A stretch of DNA of 64,000 nt, taken from assembly GCF_026410085.1 (NCBI RefSeq), contig NZ_CP112866.1:3347001-3411000 (forward strand), written 5' to 3'. Made by a program: the position numbers and the translations under genes. This DNA comes from Pseudomonas quebecensis. Its GTDB lineage: Bacteria > Pseudomonadota > Gammaproteobacteria > Pseudomonadales > Pseudomonadaceae. Below, piece by piece: positions 9,217 through 17,867 of the stretch. Numbering within the stretch: position 1 is the first letter of the stretch; every line of letters begins with the position of its first letter. The notes under the pieces are model-generated. The model ran no database searches. It was not told the DNA's origin and was given only the letters and a program-made list of their open reading frames with translations.

Positions 9217-9978
9217 TTAGATGGCGGTCGCGCCTCCGTCCACCGCCAATGCTTGGCCGGTGGTGAATGCCGCCCCATCGCTGCACAAGTAGAGCACCGC
9301 GCTGGCGATTTCCTCGACCTTGCCGATACGCCCCACCGGGTGCATTGCTGCAGCATAATCGGCCTTGCGCGGGTCGGCCTCATAGGCGCGTCGGAACATA
9401 TCGGTATCGATCACCGCCGGGCAAACGGCATTCACGCGGATTTTCTTCTTCGCGTACTCGATGGCAGCCGACTTGGTCAGGCCGATCACCGCATGTTTAG
9501 ACGCGGCATAAATGCTCATCTTCGGCGCCGCCCCCAAGCCCGCCACCGACGCGGTGTTGACGATGGCACCGCCACCCTGGGCCAGCAGCAGCGGCAACTG
9601 GTGCTTCATGCACAGCCATACGCCTTTGACGTTAACGCCCATGATGGCGTCGAACTCCTCCAGGCTGCCGTCGGCGAGCTTGCCCTTTTCGATTTCGATA
9701 CCGGCGTTATTGAACGCGTAGTCCAGACGCCCATAGGCCGCCAGCGTCTGCGCCATCAACTGCTGCACCTCGGCTTCCACGGTCACGTTGCAGCGCACGA
9801 ACAATGCTTCGCCACCGGCCTGGCGGATCAGCGAGACGGTCTCCTCGCCGCCCACCACGTCCAGGTCGGCCACCACGACTTTCAAACCTTCGGCGGCGAA
9901 CGCCAGGGCGGTGGCGCGGCCGATACCCGCGGCGGCGCCGGTGACCAAGGCGACCTGGCCGGAAAACGTCATGCTCAT
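9217..9978 (-). CDS. Short-chain dehydrogenase/reductase (SDR)
   Basis: 253 residues from ATG 9978, with AAGGA nine bases upstream. Classical SDR features are all present: the TGAAAGIGRA dinucleotide-binding motif at 13-22, NNAG at 90-93, catalytic Ser144 in TASVAG and the YxxxK pair Tyr157/Lys161. Asp38-Leu-Asp40 after the second strand suggests preference for NAD(H) over NADP(H). The fold is that of a Rossmann oxidoreductase acting on an alcohol or ketone, but the substrate cannot be inferred. It is divergent from the NADP-dependent reductase at 10208, with 229 bases of promoter region between. Confidence 0.85.
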   Translation of the reverse strand: MSMTFSGQVALVTGAAAGIGRATALAFAAEGLKVVVADLDVVGGEETVSLIRQAGGEALFVRCNVTVEAEVQQLMAQTLAAYGRLDYAFNNAGIEIEKGKLADGSLEEFDAIMGVNVKGVWLCMKHQLPLLLAQGGGAIVNTASVAGLGAAPKMSIYAASKHAVIGLTKSAAIEYAKKKIRVNAVCPAVIDTDMFRRAYEADPRKADYAAAMHPVGRIGKVEEIASAVLYLCSDGAAFTTGQALAVDGGATAI

Positions 9979-10207
9979 GCAGGGGTGTCCTTCTGGAGGA
10001 TTTAAGCGTGGCTCGAGTCTAGCCAAGGTTGCGCAGCCTGCGTCAGCACTATCAAAAGGCCGGTTGGCGCTGTATGAACCGCAGTGATAAAGCCTGGGTA
10101 TCCACCATCAATACAGCCTATCGAGGAGCATTCGCACACTTCGCTGCGCTTGCCCACCGGCCATTCAAGGTCTATCACTGAGGCTTCCTTTCCAAAGAGT
10201 CCCAGCC

Positions 10208-11212
10208 ATGACCGCCCAGACCAACCGCCAATTCCTGCTTGCCAAACGCCCGGTCGGCGCCGCCACGCGGGATACCTTCACTTATCAGGAAGTCCCGGTG
10301 GGCACGCCCCAGGACGGCCAGGTGCTGGTGCATAACGAATACCTGTCCCTCGACCCGGCCATGCGCGGCTGGATGAATGAAGGCAAGTCCTACATCCCCC
10401 CGGTCGGCATCGGCGAAGTGATGCGCGCACTGGGCGTAGGCAAAGTGATTGCGTCGAACCATCCGAAATTTGCCGTCGGCGATTACGTAAACGGTGCCCT
10501 GGGTGTGCAGGATTACTTCCTCGGCGAGCCGCGTGGTTTTTATAAGGTCGACCCGACAGTGGCGCCGTTGCCGCGCTACCTGTCCGCCCTGGGCATGACC
10601 GGCATGACCGCCTACTTCGCCCTGCTGGAGACCGGCGCGCCAAAGGCCGGCGAGACCGTGGTGATCTCCGGGGCCGCCGGTGCCGTGGGCAGCATCGCCG
10701 GCCAGATCGCCAAGCTCAAAGGCTGCCGGGTGGTGGGCATCGCCGGTGGCGCCGACAAGTGCGCTTTCCTGGTGAATGAGCTGGGTTTCGATGCGGCCAT
10801 CGACTACAAACACGAAGACGTACCCGCCGCCCTCAAGCGCGAGTGCCCCAAGGGCGTGGATGTGTATTTCGATAACGTCGGCGGCGACATTCTCGACGCG
10901 GTGCTCAGCCGCCTGGCGTTGAAGGCTCGCGTGGTGATCTGCGGCGCAATCAGCCAGTACAACAACAAGGAAGCGGTCAAAGGCCCGGCCAACTACTTGT
11001 CACTGTTGGTCAATCGCGCGCGAATGGAAGGCTTTGTGGTGATGGATCACGCCGCGCACTTCGCCGCCGCCGGGCAGGAAATGGCCGCCTGGATGGCGCA
11101 GGGCAAGCTCAAGAGCAAGGAAGATATCGTCGAGGGGCTGGAGACGTTCCCGGAAACACTGATGAAGCTGTTCAACGGTGAGAACTTCGGCAAGTTGGTG
11201 CTGAAGGTCTAA
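10208..11212 (+). CDS. NADP-dependent medium-chain oxidoreductase, CurA/leukotriene-B4-dehydrogenase-like
   Basis: 334 residues. It is a zinc-free medium-chain dehydrogenase: the N-terminal DPAMRGWMNEGKSYIPPV block, nucleotide-binding GAAGAVGSIAGQIAKLKG, then DVYFDNVGGDILDAVL and CGAISQYNN are typical of the prostaglandin reductase/CurA (YncB) family, which reduces activated C=C bonds with NADPH. It is probably cytoplasmic and involved in detoxifying unsaturated carbonyls. AAAGAG lies eight bases before the ATG. It converges on pyrF, and the terminator between them is oriented for pyrF. The family is firm; the physiological substrate is unknown. Confidence 0.85.
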   Translation: MTAQTNRQFLLAKRPVGAATRDTFTYQEVPVGTPQDGQVLVHNEYLSLDPAMRGWMNEGKSYIPPVGIGEVMRALGVGKVIASNHPKFAVGDYVNGALGVQDYFLGEPRGFYKVDPTVAPLPRYLSALGMTGMTAYFALLETGAPKAGETVVISGAAGAVGSIAGQIAKLKGCRVVGIAGGADKCAFLVNELGFDAAIDYKHEDVPAALKRECPKGVDVYFDNVGGDILDAVLSRLALKARVVICGAISQYNNKEAVKGPANYLSLLVNRARMEGFVVMDHAAHFAAAGQEMAAWMAQGKLKSKEDIVEGLETFPETLMKLFNGENFGKLVLKV

Positions 11213-11221
11213 GCGCACTGG

Positions 11222-11265
11222 CCAAAAAAAACGCCTGCATCCCGTTGGTTCAGGATGCAGGCGTT
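11222..11265 (-). terminator. Intrinsic terminator of pyrF
   Basis: A 13-bp stem (AACGCCTGCATCC / GGATGCAGGCGTT) with a 10-base loop. Its minus-strand 3' flank is eight T residues, so it is strongest for pyrF, although the convergent reductase gene could also use the stem. Confidence 0.85.
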
Positions 11266-11292
11266 CTCGTCAGTGACTCGCGCTCGGCGTGA

Positions 11293-11991
11293 TCAGGCGA
11301 TCTCGGCAACCACTGCCGCCAGCGCCTTGGCCGGATCCGCCGCCTGGCTGATCGGACGGCCGATCACCAGGTAGTCGGAACCGGCGTCCAGTGCCTGACG
11401 CGGGGTCAGGATGCGGCGCTGGTCGTCCTGGGCACTGCCCGCCGGGCGGATGCCGGGTGTAACCAGTTGCAGGGACGGGTGCGCGGCCTTCAACGCCTGG
11501 GCCTCCAGCGCCGAGCACACCAGGCCGTCGAGGCCGGCCTTCTGCGCCAGGGCCGCCAGGCGCAACACCTGCTCCTGAGGCTCGATGTCCAGGCCGATCG
11601 CGGCCAGGTCCTCGCGCTCCATGCTGGTCAGCACGGTCACACCGATCAGCAGCGGTTTGGGGCCGCTGCGCTGTTCCAGCACTTCACGGCACGCGCTCAT
11701 CATGCGCAGGCCGCCGGAGCAATGCACGTTGACCATCCACACGCCCATTTCAGCCGCAGCCTTGACCGCCATGGCGGTAGTGTTGGGGATATCGTGGAAT
11801 TTCAGGTCCAGGAACACCTCGAAGCCTTTGTCACGCAGGGTGCCGACGATTTCCGCAGCGCAACTGGTGAACAATTCCTTGCCGACCTTGACCCGGCAAA
11901 GCTTTGGGTCCAACTGGTCAGCCAGCTTCAGTGCGGCGTCACGGGTGGGGTAATCCAGGGCGACGATGATAGGAGTCTGGCAGGCGGACAT
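11293..11991 (-). CDS. pyrF: Orotidine-5'-phosphate decarboxylase
   Basis: 232 residues, the usual length. It carries the family signature [10 protein letters not shown] with the catalytic Lys/Asp array, an N-terminal [10 protein letters not shown] strand, and the C-terminal phosphate-gripping TPGIRP and DYLVIGRPI segments. The enzyme converts OMP to UMP, the last step of de novo pyrimidine synthesis, in the cytoplasm. It ends at a strong terminator and appears to be transcribed alone. Confidence 0.96.
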   Translation of the reverse strand: MSACQTPIIVALDYPTRDAALKLADQLDPKLCRVKVGKELFTSCAAEIVGTLRDKGFEVFLDLKFHDIPNTTAMAVKAAAEMGVWMVNVHCSGGLRMMSACREVLEQRSGPKPLLIGVTVLTSMEREDLAAIGLDIEPQEQVLRLAALAQKAGLDGLVCSALEAQALKAAHPSLQLVTPGIRPAGSAQDDQRRILTPRQALDAGSDYLVIGRPISQAADPAKALAAVVAEIA

Positions 11992-12250
11992 TGGAATAGG
12001 CTCTCAGGCAAGTCGAAATCGGCGCGGATTGTAGCGCAAGCGACGCCATTGCGGGATCCGATGATCGGTAAATACTGACCAAGCGTGCTCTGACGGGCAT
12101 TCGGGGCATATATTTCAAAGTCGATACATTCAAGACACGCCCCCAACACGCCCCGCCGCTAGCCTCGCTCGCACGACCCTGCGACCTGCACTACCAGCCA
12201 TGGGGCTGGGCGCCTATGCTGACCGCAACCACCTGGCAGATGACCGCATT

Positions 12251-13015
12251 ATGCAAACCCCTTGCGCCCCTGTGAACGACGAGCAAAAAGGTCCGGCGAA
12301 CGCCGATGACAAGCGCTGGACCACCCGCGCGCTGGTGGTCGACGACGATGTGCCGATTCGTGAACTGCTGATCGATTACCTGGCGCGCTTCAGTATTCTG
12401 GCCACCGGCGTCAACGACGGTGCCGAGATGCGCCAGGCCATGCACGCCGAAACCTTTGACGTGGTGGTGCTCGATCTGATGCTGCCGGGCGAGGATGGCC
12501 TGTCGCTGTGCCGCTGGCTGCGGGCAGAGTCGGATATTCCGATTCTGATGCTGACCGCGCGCTGCGAACCCACGGACCGCATCATCGGGCTGGAATTGGG
12601 AGCCGACGACTACATGTCCAAGCCCTTCGAGCCGCGCGAGCTGGTGGCGCGCATCCAGACCATTCTGCGCCGCGTGCGCGACGACCGCAGTGAGCAGCGT
12701 GCCAATATTCGCTTTGACACCTGGCGCCTGAACAGCGTGCTGCGCCAGCTGGTGGCCGACGACGGGTTGGTGGTGCCGCTGTCCAACGCCGAATTCCGCC
12801 TGCTTTGGGTATTCATCGAGCGTCCGCGCCGGGTACTGAGCCGTGAACAATTGCTGGATGCCGCGCGCGGGCGGTCCATAGAGGCATTCGATCGCAGCAT
12901 CGACCTGCTGGTCTCGCGCCTGCGGCAGAAACTCGGGGATGACCCCAAGGCGCCGCAGTTGATCAAGACCGTGCGGGGCGAAGGCTACCTGTTCGACGCG
13001 CGGGACATCGGCTGA
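12251..13015 (+). CDS. OmpR-family response regulator
   Basis: 254 residues from ATG 12251; a further in-frame ATG at 12200 is possible but adds no conserved sequence. The receiver domain (about 25-140) has the acidic pair DDD at 31-33, phospho-acceptor Asp75 in VVVLDLMLPG and Lys124 in MSKPF. The C-terminal winged-helix (about 155-250) ends in the canonical IKTVRGEGYLF. It pairs with the histidine kinase whose ATG overlaps its stop codon (TGATG). It is likely a DNA-binding activator or repressor; its targets are unknown. Confidence 0.92.
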   Translation: MQTPCAPVNDEQKGPANADDKRWTTRALVVDDDVPIRELLIDYLARFSILATGVNDGAEMRQAMHAETFDVVVLDLMLPGEDGLSLCRWLRAESDIPILMLTARCEPTDRIIGLELGADDYMSKPFEPRELVARIQTILRRVRDDRSEQRANIRFDTWRLNSVLRQLVADDGLVVPLSNAEFRLLWVFIERPRRVLSREQLLDAARGRSIEAFDRSIDLLVSRLRQKLGDDPKAPQLIKTVRGEGYLFDARDIG

Positions 13016-14049
13016 TGCGCGGCCCCTTCAATACGCTGTTTGGTCGGCTGTTCGGCGTGTTGCTGGTAGCCATTGTGCTGGCCCACGTGCTGGGGTTCTT
13101 TTGGTTCCACCACTATGGCCCGCCCCCGCCGCCGCCCGAAGAGACTTTTGTAGAGCAGCCGGACGGCACGATGAAACCGCTGCCCAGGCATAAACGCTCC
13201 TGGTTCGGCGGCCCGGTGGTGCCGCTGACGTTTCAATTCATCTCGCTGATCGTCGCCGCCTGGTACGGCGCCAAGCTGCTCAGTCGGCCGATCCAGCGCT
13301 TGAGTGAAGCCGCCGAACGCTTGAGCCTGGACCTCGACAGCCCGCCGCTCGACGAATCCGGCCCGCTGGAAGCGCAACAAGCCGCGTCGACCTTCAACCT
13401 GATGCAGCGGCGTATCCGCGAGCAGGTCAGCCAACGCGCGCGCATGCTCGGGGCCGTTTCCCATGACCTGCGCACGCCGTTGTCTCGCCTCAAGCTGCGC
13501 CTGGAGCAGATTGAAGACACCCGGCTCCAGGGCCAGATGCGCCAGGACCTGGACGACATGATCGGTATGCTTGATGCGACCTTGAGTTATCTGCACGAAC
13601 AACGCACCAGCGAAACCCGGCACTGGCTGGACGTGCAGGCGCTGGTGGAATCGATCAGCGAAAACGCCCAGGACCAGGGCTGCGACGTGCAATTTGCCGG
13701 CACCTGCGCGCCGCTTCAAGTGCAACCGATGGCCTTGCGCTCCTGCCTTAACAACTTGATCGATAACGCCCTGCGCTACGCAGGAACGGCGCTTGTGGAC
13801 CTGCAGGACAGCCGTGAAGCGCTGGTCATCCGCGTCATCGACCACGGCCCCGGAATCGCCACGGACAAACGCGAAGCGGTGTTCGAGCCGTTCTTTCGCC
13901 TGGAAGGCTCACGCAACCGCAACTCCGGCGGCGTCGGCCTGGGCATGACGATTGCCAAGCAGGCCGTGGAACGCCTGGGCGGCCGCTTGAGCCTGGAGGA
14001 AACACCCGGCGGCGGCTTGACCGCAGTGATGCGGTTGCCCAGGGCTTAA
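13015..14049 (+). CDS. Sensor histidine kinase with short proline/histidine-rich periplasmic loop
   Basis: 344 residues. TM1 is about 9-30 and TM2 about 68-85, then HAMP (RPIQRLSEAAERL), HisKA with His150 in AVSHDLRTPLSRLKLR, an N-box NNLIDNALRYA, DHGPGI and GVGLGMTIAKQAV. This is the EnvZ-like class. The periplasmic loop is only about 37 residues, begins FHHYG plus six prolines and contains several acidic residues. A compact loop like this suggests sensing through membrane or metal/pH cues rather than a folded ligand domain. It overlaps the regulator by one base and ends in a 4-base overlap with the convergent permease gene. Confidence 0.9.
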   Translation: MRGPFNTLFGRLFGVLLVAIVLAHVLGFFWFHHYGPPPPPPEETFVEQPDGTMKPLPRHKRSWFGGPVVPLTFQFISLIVAAWYGAKLLSRPIQRLSEAAERLSLDLDSPPLDESGPLEAQQAASTFNLMQRRIREQVSQRARMLGAVSHDLRTPLSRLKLRLEQIEDTRLQGQMRQDLDDMIGMLDATLSYLHEQRTSETRHWLDVQALVESISENAQDQGCDVQFAGTCAPLQVQPMALRSCLNNLIDNALRYAGTALVDLQDSREALVIRVIDHGPGIATDKREAVFEPFFRLEGSRNRNSGGVGLGMTIAKQAVERLGGRLSLEETPGGGLTAVMRLPRA

Positions 14050-15107
14050 AGCGCCTTGTCGTCCCGACGACCCTGTGCCTGGGTCGCGCTCCAGTCCATC
14101 AACAGGCTGTAGGCCACGGCGAGCAGGGTCGGGCCGATGAACAGGCCGATAAAACCAAAGGCGATCAAGCCGCCGAACACGCCCAGCAGCACGATCACCA
14201 ACGGCAGGTTTCCACCACGGCTGATCAGGTAAGGCTTGAGCACGTTGTCCACGCCGCTGATGACGAACGTGCCCCACACGCCGAGGAATACCGCGTAGGT
14301 GTAATCGCCCTTCCACGCCAGCCAGGCCGTGGCCGGAATCCATACCAACGGCGGGCCCATGGGAATCAGGCTGAGCAGGAAGGTCACGATGCCCAGCACC
14401 AGCGCGCCCGGCACGCCCGCGATCAGGAAGCCGATAAGCGCGAGCACCGCCTGGGCGGCAGCGGTGCCGATCACACCATTGACCACACGCTGCACCGTGC
14501 CGGCCACCAATTCGATGTAGTAGCCGGCGCGATCACCGATCAGGCGCTCCAGCAAACGGTGGACGAACATCGCCAGGCGCGGCCCGTCGCGGTAGAAAAA
14601 GAACACGAAGACCAGGCTCAAGGTCAGCTCCAGAATCCCGCCGCCGATCTGCGCACTGCGTGCCAGCAGCCAGTTGCCGACCTGTCCCAGGTACGGCTTG
14701 AGGCTGACCATCAGCGCCGCGCCCTGCTGGTCGATGCTGTCCCACATCGCCACCAGCCGCTCACCCACCAAAGGGATCGAACCCAGCCATGTCGGCGCCT
14801 CGGGCAAGCCATCGACCTGGATATCCTTGATCAACGCCACGGCATCGCGCACATGGTCCGCCAGATTGAACCCCAGCCACACCAGCGGCACTGCCACCAG
14901 CAGCATCCAACCCAAGGTCAGAATGGCGGCGGCCAGCGACTCACGACCGCCCAGCCAGCGCGTCAACAACACCATCAAAGGCCAACTGGCGAACGCCAGC
15001 ACCGCGCCCCAGAACAGCGCCGACCAGAACGGCGCCATCACCCAGAAGCTGGCACCAAACAGCACCAGCAGCAGGATTTGCACCAGCAGGCGATCGTTAT
15101 TGAGCAT
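14046..15107 (-). CDS. AI-2E family (YdiK/PerM-type) membrane transporter
   Basis: 353 residues with about eight hydrophobic segments: two early pairs, a soluble middle (about 80-170), then a C-terminal set including VQRVVNGVIGTAAAQAVLALIGF and PMGPPLVWIPATAWL. The P-x-G-P-x-x-W block near 270 is typical of the family formerly called UPF0118. Members export diverse small molecules or act as Na+/H+ antiporters; a quorum-signal role is not established for most. It is transcribed towards the histidine kinase and its last four bases overlap that gene's end. Confidence 0.85.
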   Translation of the reverse strand: MLNNDRLLVQILLLVLFGASFWVMAPFWSALFWGAVLAFASWPLMVLLTRWLGGRESLAAAILTLGWMLLVAVPLVWLGFNLADHVRDAVALIKDIQVDGLPEAPTWLGSIPLVGERLVAMWDSIDQQGAALMVSLKPYLGQVGNWLLARSAQIGGGILELTLSLVFVFFFYRDGPRLAMFVHRLLERLIGDRAGYYIELVAGTVQRVVNGVIGTAAAQAVLALIGFLIAGVPGALVLGIVTFLLSLIPMGPPLVWIPATAWLAWKGDYTYAVFLGVWGTFVISGVDNVLKPYLISRGGNLPLVIVLLGVFGGLIAFGFIGLFIGPTLLAVAYSLLMDWSATQAQGRRDDKAL

Positions 15108-15148
15108 GGGGTATCTCTGAAAAAAGGAGGCTGTAGGAAGAAAGCTTA

Positions 15149-15173
15149 GGCGAACGGCGCGGGTCCGTTCGCC
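15149..15173 (-). terminator. Probable terminator after DUF4892 gene
   Basis: GGCGAACG / CGTTCGCC gives an 8-bp GC-rich stem nine bases past the DUF4892 stop codon, followed on the minus strand by a partly T-rich CTAAGCTTTCTT. Confidence 0.55.
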
Positions 15174-15182
15174 CGGTACCGG

Positions 15183-16001
15183 TCAGCGTATCAGATGCAC
15201 ATGCAGACCTTTGGTTTCACTGCTGCCGCTCTCCATGCGCGCAGCGCGCACGCCCTTGTCGACCAGCGCCTGGCGCCAGGCTTCGGCGTTCGGTCCGCTC
15301 AGGCTCACGCGTAGGGTGGTGTCGAGGTTCAAGCCACGGGAAATAAGGGTCAGCCAGGTATCGTCCGGCTCATCGCTCAATGCGGGGAAGTCCAGCTCGC
15401 CGGTGCTTTTCAGCTCGCGCAGCAGGGTGGCCGACGTGGGCAGCAGGTTGCCCAACGGGTTGCCGGCGTCCAGTTGCTCCACATGCAGGTACGCGCGGCG
15501 ATTACCACGGGTGATGCCGTACAGGGCCACCAGTGAATTGGCCTGTGGCTCGGCCAGGCGCAGCAGCAGGTACTCCTGCTGGCTGTCAGCCCCCACCAGC
15601 TTGGCGTTGCCGAAGATCTCATTGGCCCATAGGCTGCTTTCACCGCAGTCACGGGCCTGGCACCAGAACAGCAACTGCGCGCCCTGGGCCTGCAACGCCT
15701 CGCGCGTGGCGGTGAAGGCCGCACTGGAGGAGTGTTCGGGAGGCAATTCATAGGTAATGGCAGTGGCCCGGCCCCGCGCGATGGCCTGGCCTTCGTAACG
15801 CAGCTGGCCGCTGATCTTGCGGATGGCGCCCAGGGGGTAGATGCGTTCCTTTTCTTCAGCGGGGCGATAATCGACGATCTGCGCGTCGACCTGGCGGGCC
15901 ACGGCGGGCAAGTCCTGGCTGCCCGGTACGTCGGCGGCGAACACCAGTGGGCTGAACGCGCACAACCCCAGCAGACGGATGCAGTCGTTACGCAGGCTCA
16001 T
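15183..16001 (-). CDS. DUF4892 family exported protein
   Basis: 272 residues with a signal peptide ending near LVFA-ADVPG. The mature protein has the DUF4892 pattern I recall from Pseudomonas: AVARQVDAQIVDYRPAEEKE, the LLFWCQARDCGESSLWAN block with its two cysteines, and a basic C-terminal LHVHLIR. It is predicted periplasmic or outer-membrane-facing, with no known catalytic residues. No good Shine-Dalgarno precedes its ATG. Instead its start codon overlaps the stop of a 22-codon upstream ORF that does have one, so it is probably translated by coupling. Confidence 0.8.
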   Translation of the reverse strand: MSLRNDCIRLLGLCAFSPLVFAADVPGSQDLPAVARQVDAQIVDYRPAEEKERIYPLGAIRKISGQLRYEGQAIARGRATAITYELPPEHSSSAAFTATREALQAQGAQLLFWCQARDCGESSLWANEIFGNAKLVGADSQQEYLLLRLAEPQANSLVALYGITRGNRRAYLHVEQLDAGNPLGNLLPTSATLLRELKSTGELDFPALSDEPDDTWLTLISRGLNLDTTLRVSLSGPNAEAWRQALVDKGVRAARMESGSSETKGLHVHLIR

Positions 16002-16066
16002 CGGACAGGTAAGCCCTGGCCATTGAAGATTGCCGCGGTTTTAAGCTCGGTGTTGAAATTGCGCAT
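15998..16066 (-). CDS. 22-residue micro-ORF coupled to the DUF4892 gene
   Basis: The minus strand reads ATG at 16066 and continues for 22 codons (starting MRNFNTELKTAAIF) to TGA at 15998-16000. AAGGGAG lies six bases before the ATG, a near-ideal ribosome site. The TGA overlaps the ATG of the DUF4892 gene as ATGA. The arrangement looks like a leader peptide or a genuine microprotein whose translation delivers ribosomes to the downstream gene. No family is recognisable at this length. Confidence 0.5.
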   Translation of the reverse strand: MRNFNTELKTAAIFNGQGLPVR

Positions 16067-16115
16067 GGTTGACTCCCTTTCAATCCGCCCAGCCTCGGCA
16101 GTTGACCGCCCCAAG

Positions 16116-16970
16116 TCAAGGCGCGGAGAAGAACCGATTGAAACAGTCTGCAACAAGGACCGCGCCGGACTCATCATTCAGGTGTAAATGATGGCCGCCC
16201 GGCAGCGTCGTCACTGTAAAGGGTAGCTCGGAAAGCAATTCGGGATGTTTCGCCAGCATGCCGTCGGCAGCCACCACCAATTGCGCAGGGCAATTGACTC
16301 GCCGTACGAAGGCCATGGCCTGGTCGTCGGTCAGACGCATCGGTGAAGCCAGCGTCAGGCGACTGTCCGTGCGCCAGGTGTAACCGCCAGGTACCGGCAT
16401 CAACCCACGCTGGGCCAGCAATTGTGCAGCTTCACGACTCACAGCCACCAAGCCCTTCATCCGGGCCTCGACTGCACGCTCCAGGGTGCCGTACACCGGT
16501 TTGCGTTTGTCCCGCAGGTTCAATTGCGCCTGCAACGCCATGCCCAGGCGCTCGGCCGCGTTCTCGCCAGGGGCAGTGGGCGGGATCACGCCGTCGATCA
16601 GGCCCAGCTGCGTGATGCGCTCAGGCAAGGCGCCGGCCAGCGTCAGTGAGACAATGGCACCGAGGGAGTGGCCAAGTAATGCAAAACGTTTCCAGCCCAA
16701 CTGTTCGGCCACTTGCAGCACATCGTAGACGTAATCCCACAGGGCGTAGCCAGCGCCCGGCGGGCGGTGCGCCGAGTGCCCGTGGCCGGCCATGTCCAGG
16801 GCCACGATGCGCAGCCCTGTCAACTTCGGCGCCAGGCGCGCGAAGCTGTTGGCATTGTCCAGCCAGCCATGCAGGGCGATGACCGGCACCCCGTCCTCGG
16901 GACCGAACAGATGGGCGGCCAACTCGATATGAGGCAGGCTCAGGCGCACTTCTTCGACCGGCGAGCTCAT
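16116..16970 (-). CDS. Alpha/beta-fold hydrolase (PA1622-like)
   Basis: 284 residues. It has an oxyanion motif ALHGWLDNANSF at 32-43, DMAGHGHS, nucleophile elbow GHSLGA with Ser102, and a terminal catalytic His in PGGHHLHL. These are complete alpha/beta-hydrolase features; no signal peptide. The ATG overlaps the stop of the upstream hydrolase by four bases (ATGA), so the two are translated together. I recall a comparable hydrolase pair near gpsA in P. aeruginosa (PA1621-PA1622). The substrate is unknown; an esterase or thioesterase-like role is plausible. Confidence 0.83.
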   Translation of the reverse strand: MSSPVEEVRLSLPHIELAAHLFGPEDGVPVIALHGWLDNANSFARLAPKLTGLRIVALDMAGHGHSAHRPPGAGYALWDYVYDVLQVAEQLGWKRFALLGHSLGAIVSLTLAGALPERITQLGLIDGVIPPTAPGENAAERLGMALQAQLNLRDKRKPVYGTLERAVEARMKGLVAVSREAAQLLAQRGLMPVPGGYTWRTDSRLTLASPMRLTDDQAMAFVRRVNCPAQLVVAADGMLAKHPELLSELPFTVTTLPGGHHLHLNDESGAVLVADCFNRFFSAP

Positions 16971-17770
16971 GCGCAGCTGCGCTCACGGGCGTCCCAGCGG
17001 GCAAACAGGGTTTTGATCAGGGTGGCGGTGTCCTGCGGGCGTTCCAGCGGGAACATATGGCCGCCGGGCATGGTGAGCATTTCCCCCAGGGGCAGGCGGC
17101 CGACGCCGCTGGCATGGTGACGCATCACGACGCGGCTCTGCCGGCCGCGCACCACCGCCAGCGGTACTTTCATCTGGCGCACCTGGCCGGGGCTGGTATG
17201 GGGTACACCACGGTAGATGCTGATCTCGGTGGCCGGGTCGAAGCGCAGGCGCAAGCGGTCGCCCACCGGTTGCAGGCCATGTTGCAGGTAGGCCTCGAAG
17301 CAGTCCGGGTCGAAGCCACGAAACAGGGTCTTGCCGGAGAAATAGCTGCGCGCGGCGTCCAGGTCGGCGAATTCCTCGCGCCGACCCAGGGTGCGCCCGG
17401 CCGGGGTGAGGCGGTCGATAAACCCGAAGCGCTTGGCGGCGCGGATCACCCAGCGGTCGGCGCGGGTCAGTACCGGAGAGTCGAGCATGACCACCCCGCG
17501 ATACAGCTGCGGGCAACGCAGGGCGGCGTGCAAATGCAGCACGCCCCCCAGGGAATGGCCCACGCCCCATACCGGCTGCGGCTGTTGCTCCAAATGGTGG
17601 ATCAGTTCATCCACCAGGTTGTGCCAGTTATCGTCCACCGGAAACCGTGGATCGTGACCATGCTGCGGCAGGTGCGCCACGGTATATTCCGGCGCCAGCG
17701 CGGCAAACAACTTGCCGTAGGTAGCCGAAGGGAAGCCATTGGCGTGAGCGAAAAACACGTGCTGCGACAT
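16967..17770 (-). CDS. Alpha/beta-fold hydrolase (PA1621-like)
   Basis: 267 residues. FFAHANGFPSATY at 6-18 is the oxyanion region, HGHDPRF follows, GHSLGG carries Ser73, and the C-terminal PGGHMFPLERP provides the histidine. All three catalytic elements are visible, so it should be active. It is the first gene of an overlapping hydrolase pair; the downstream partner shares little sequence with it beyond motifs, so they are not recent duplicates. About 97 bases separate it from the thioesterase gene at 17868. Confidence 0.83.
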   Translation of the reverse strand: MSQHVFFAHANGFPSATYGKLFAALAPEYTVAHLPQHGHDPRFPVDDNWHNLVDELIHHLEQQPQPVWGVGHSLGGVLHLHAALRCPQLYRGVVMLDSPVLTRADRWVIRAAKRFGFIDRLTPAGRTLGRREEFADLDAARSYFSGKTLFRGFDPDCFEAYLQHGLQPVGDRLRLRFDPATEISIYRGVPHTSPGQVRQMKVPLAVVRGRQSRVVMRHHASGVGRLPLGEMLTMPGGHMFPLERPQDTATLIKTLFARWDARERSCA

Positions 17771-17867
17771 ACCGGATCCATCTGCAATATCAGGACTTGA
17801 TTGTCATCACGCACGGCCGGCACAGCAATGACTGTAACTGCCAGGAATGGTGACACTCACGCCACGC

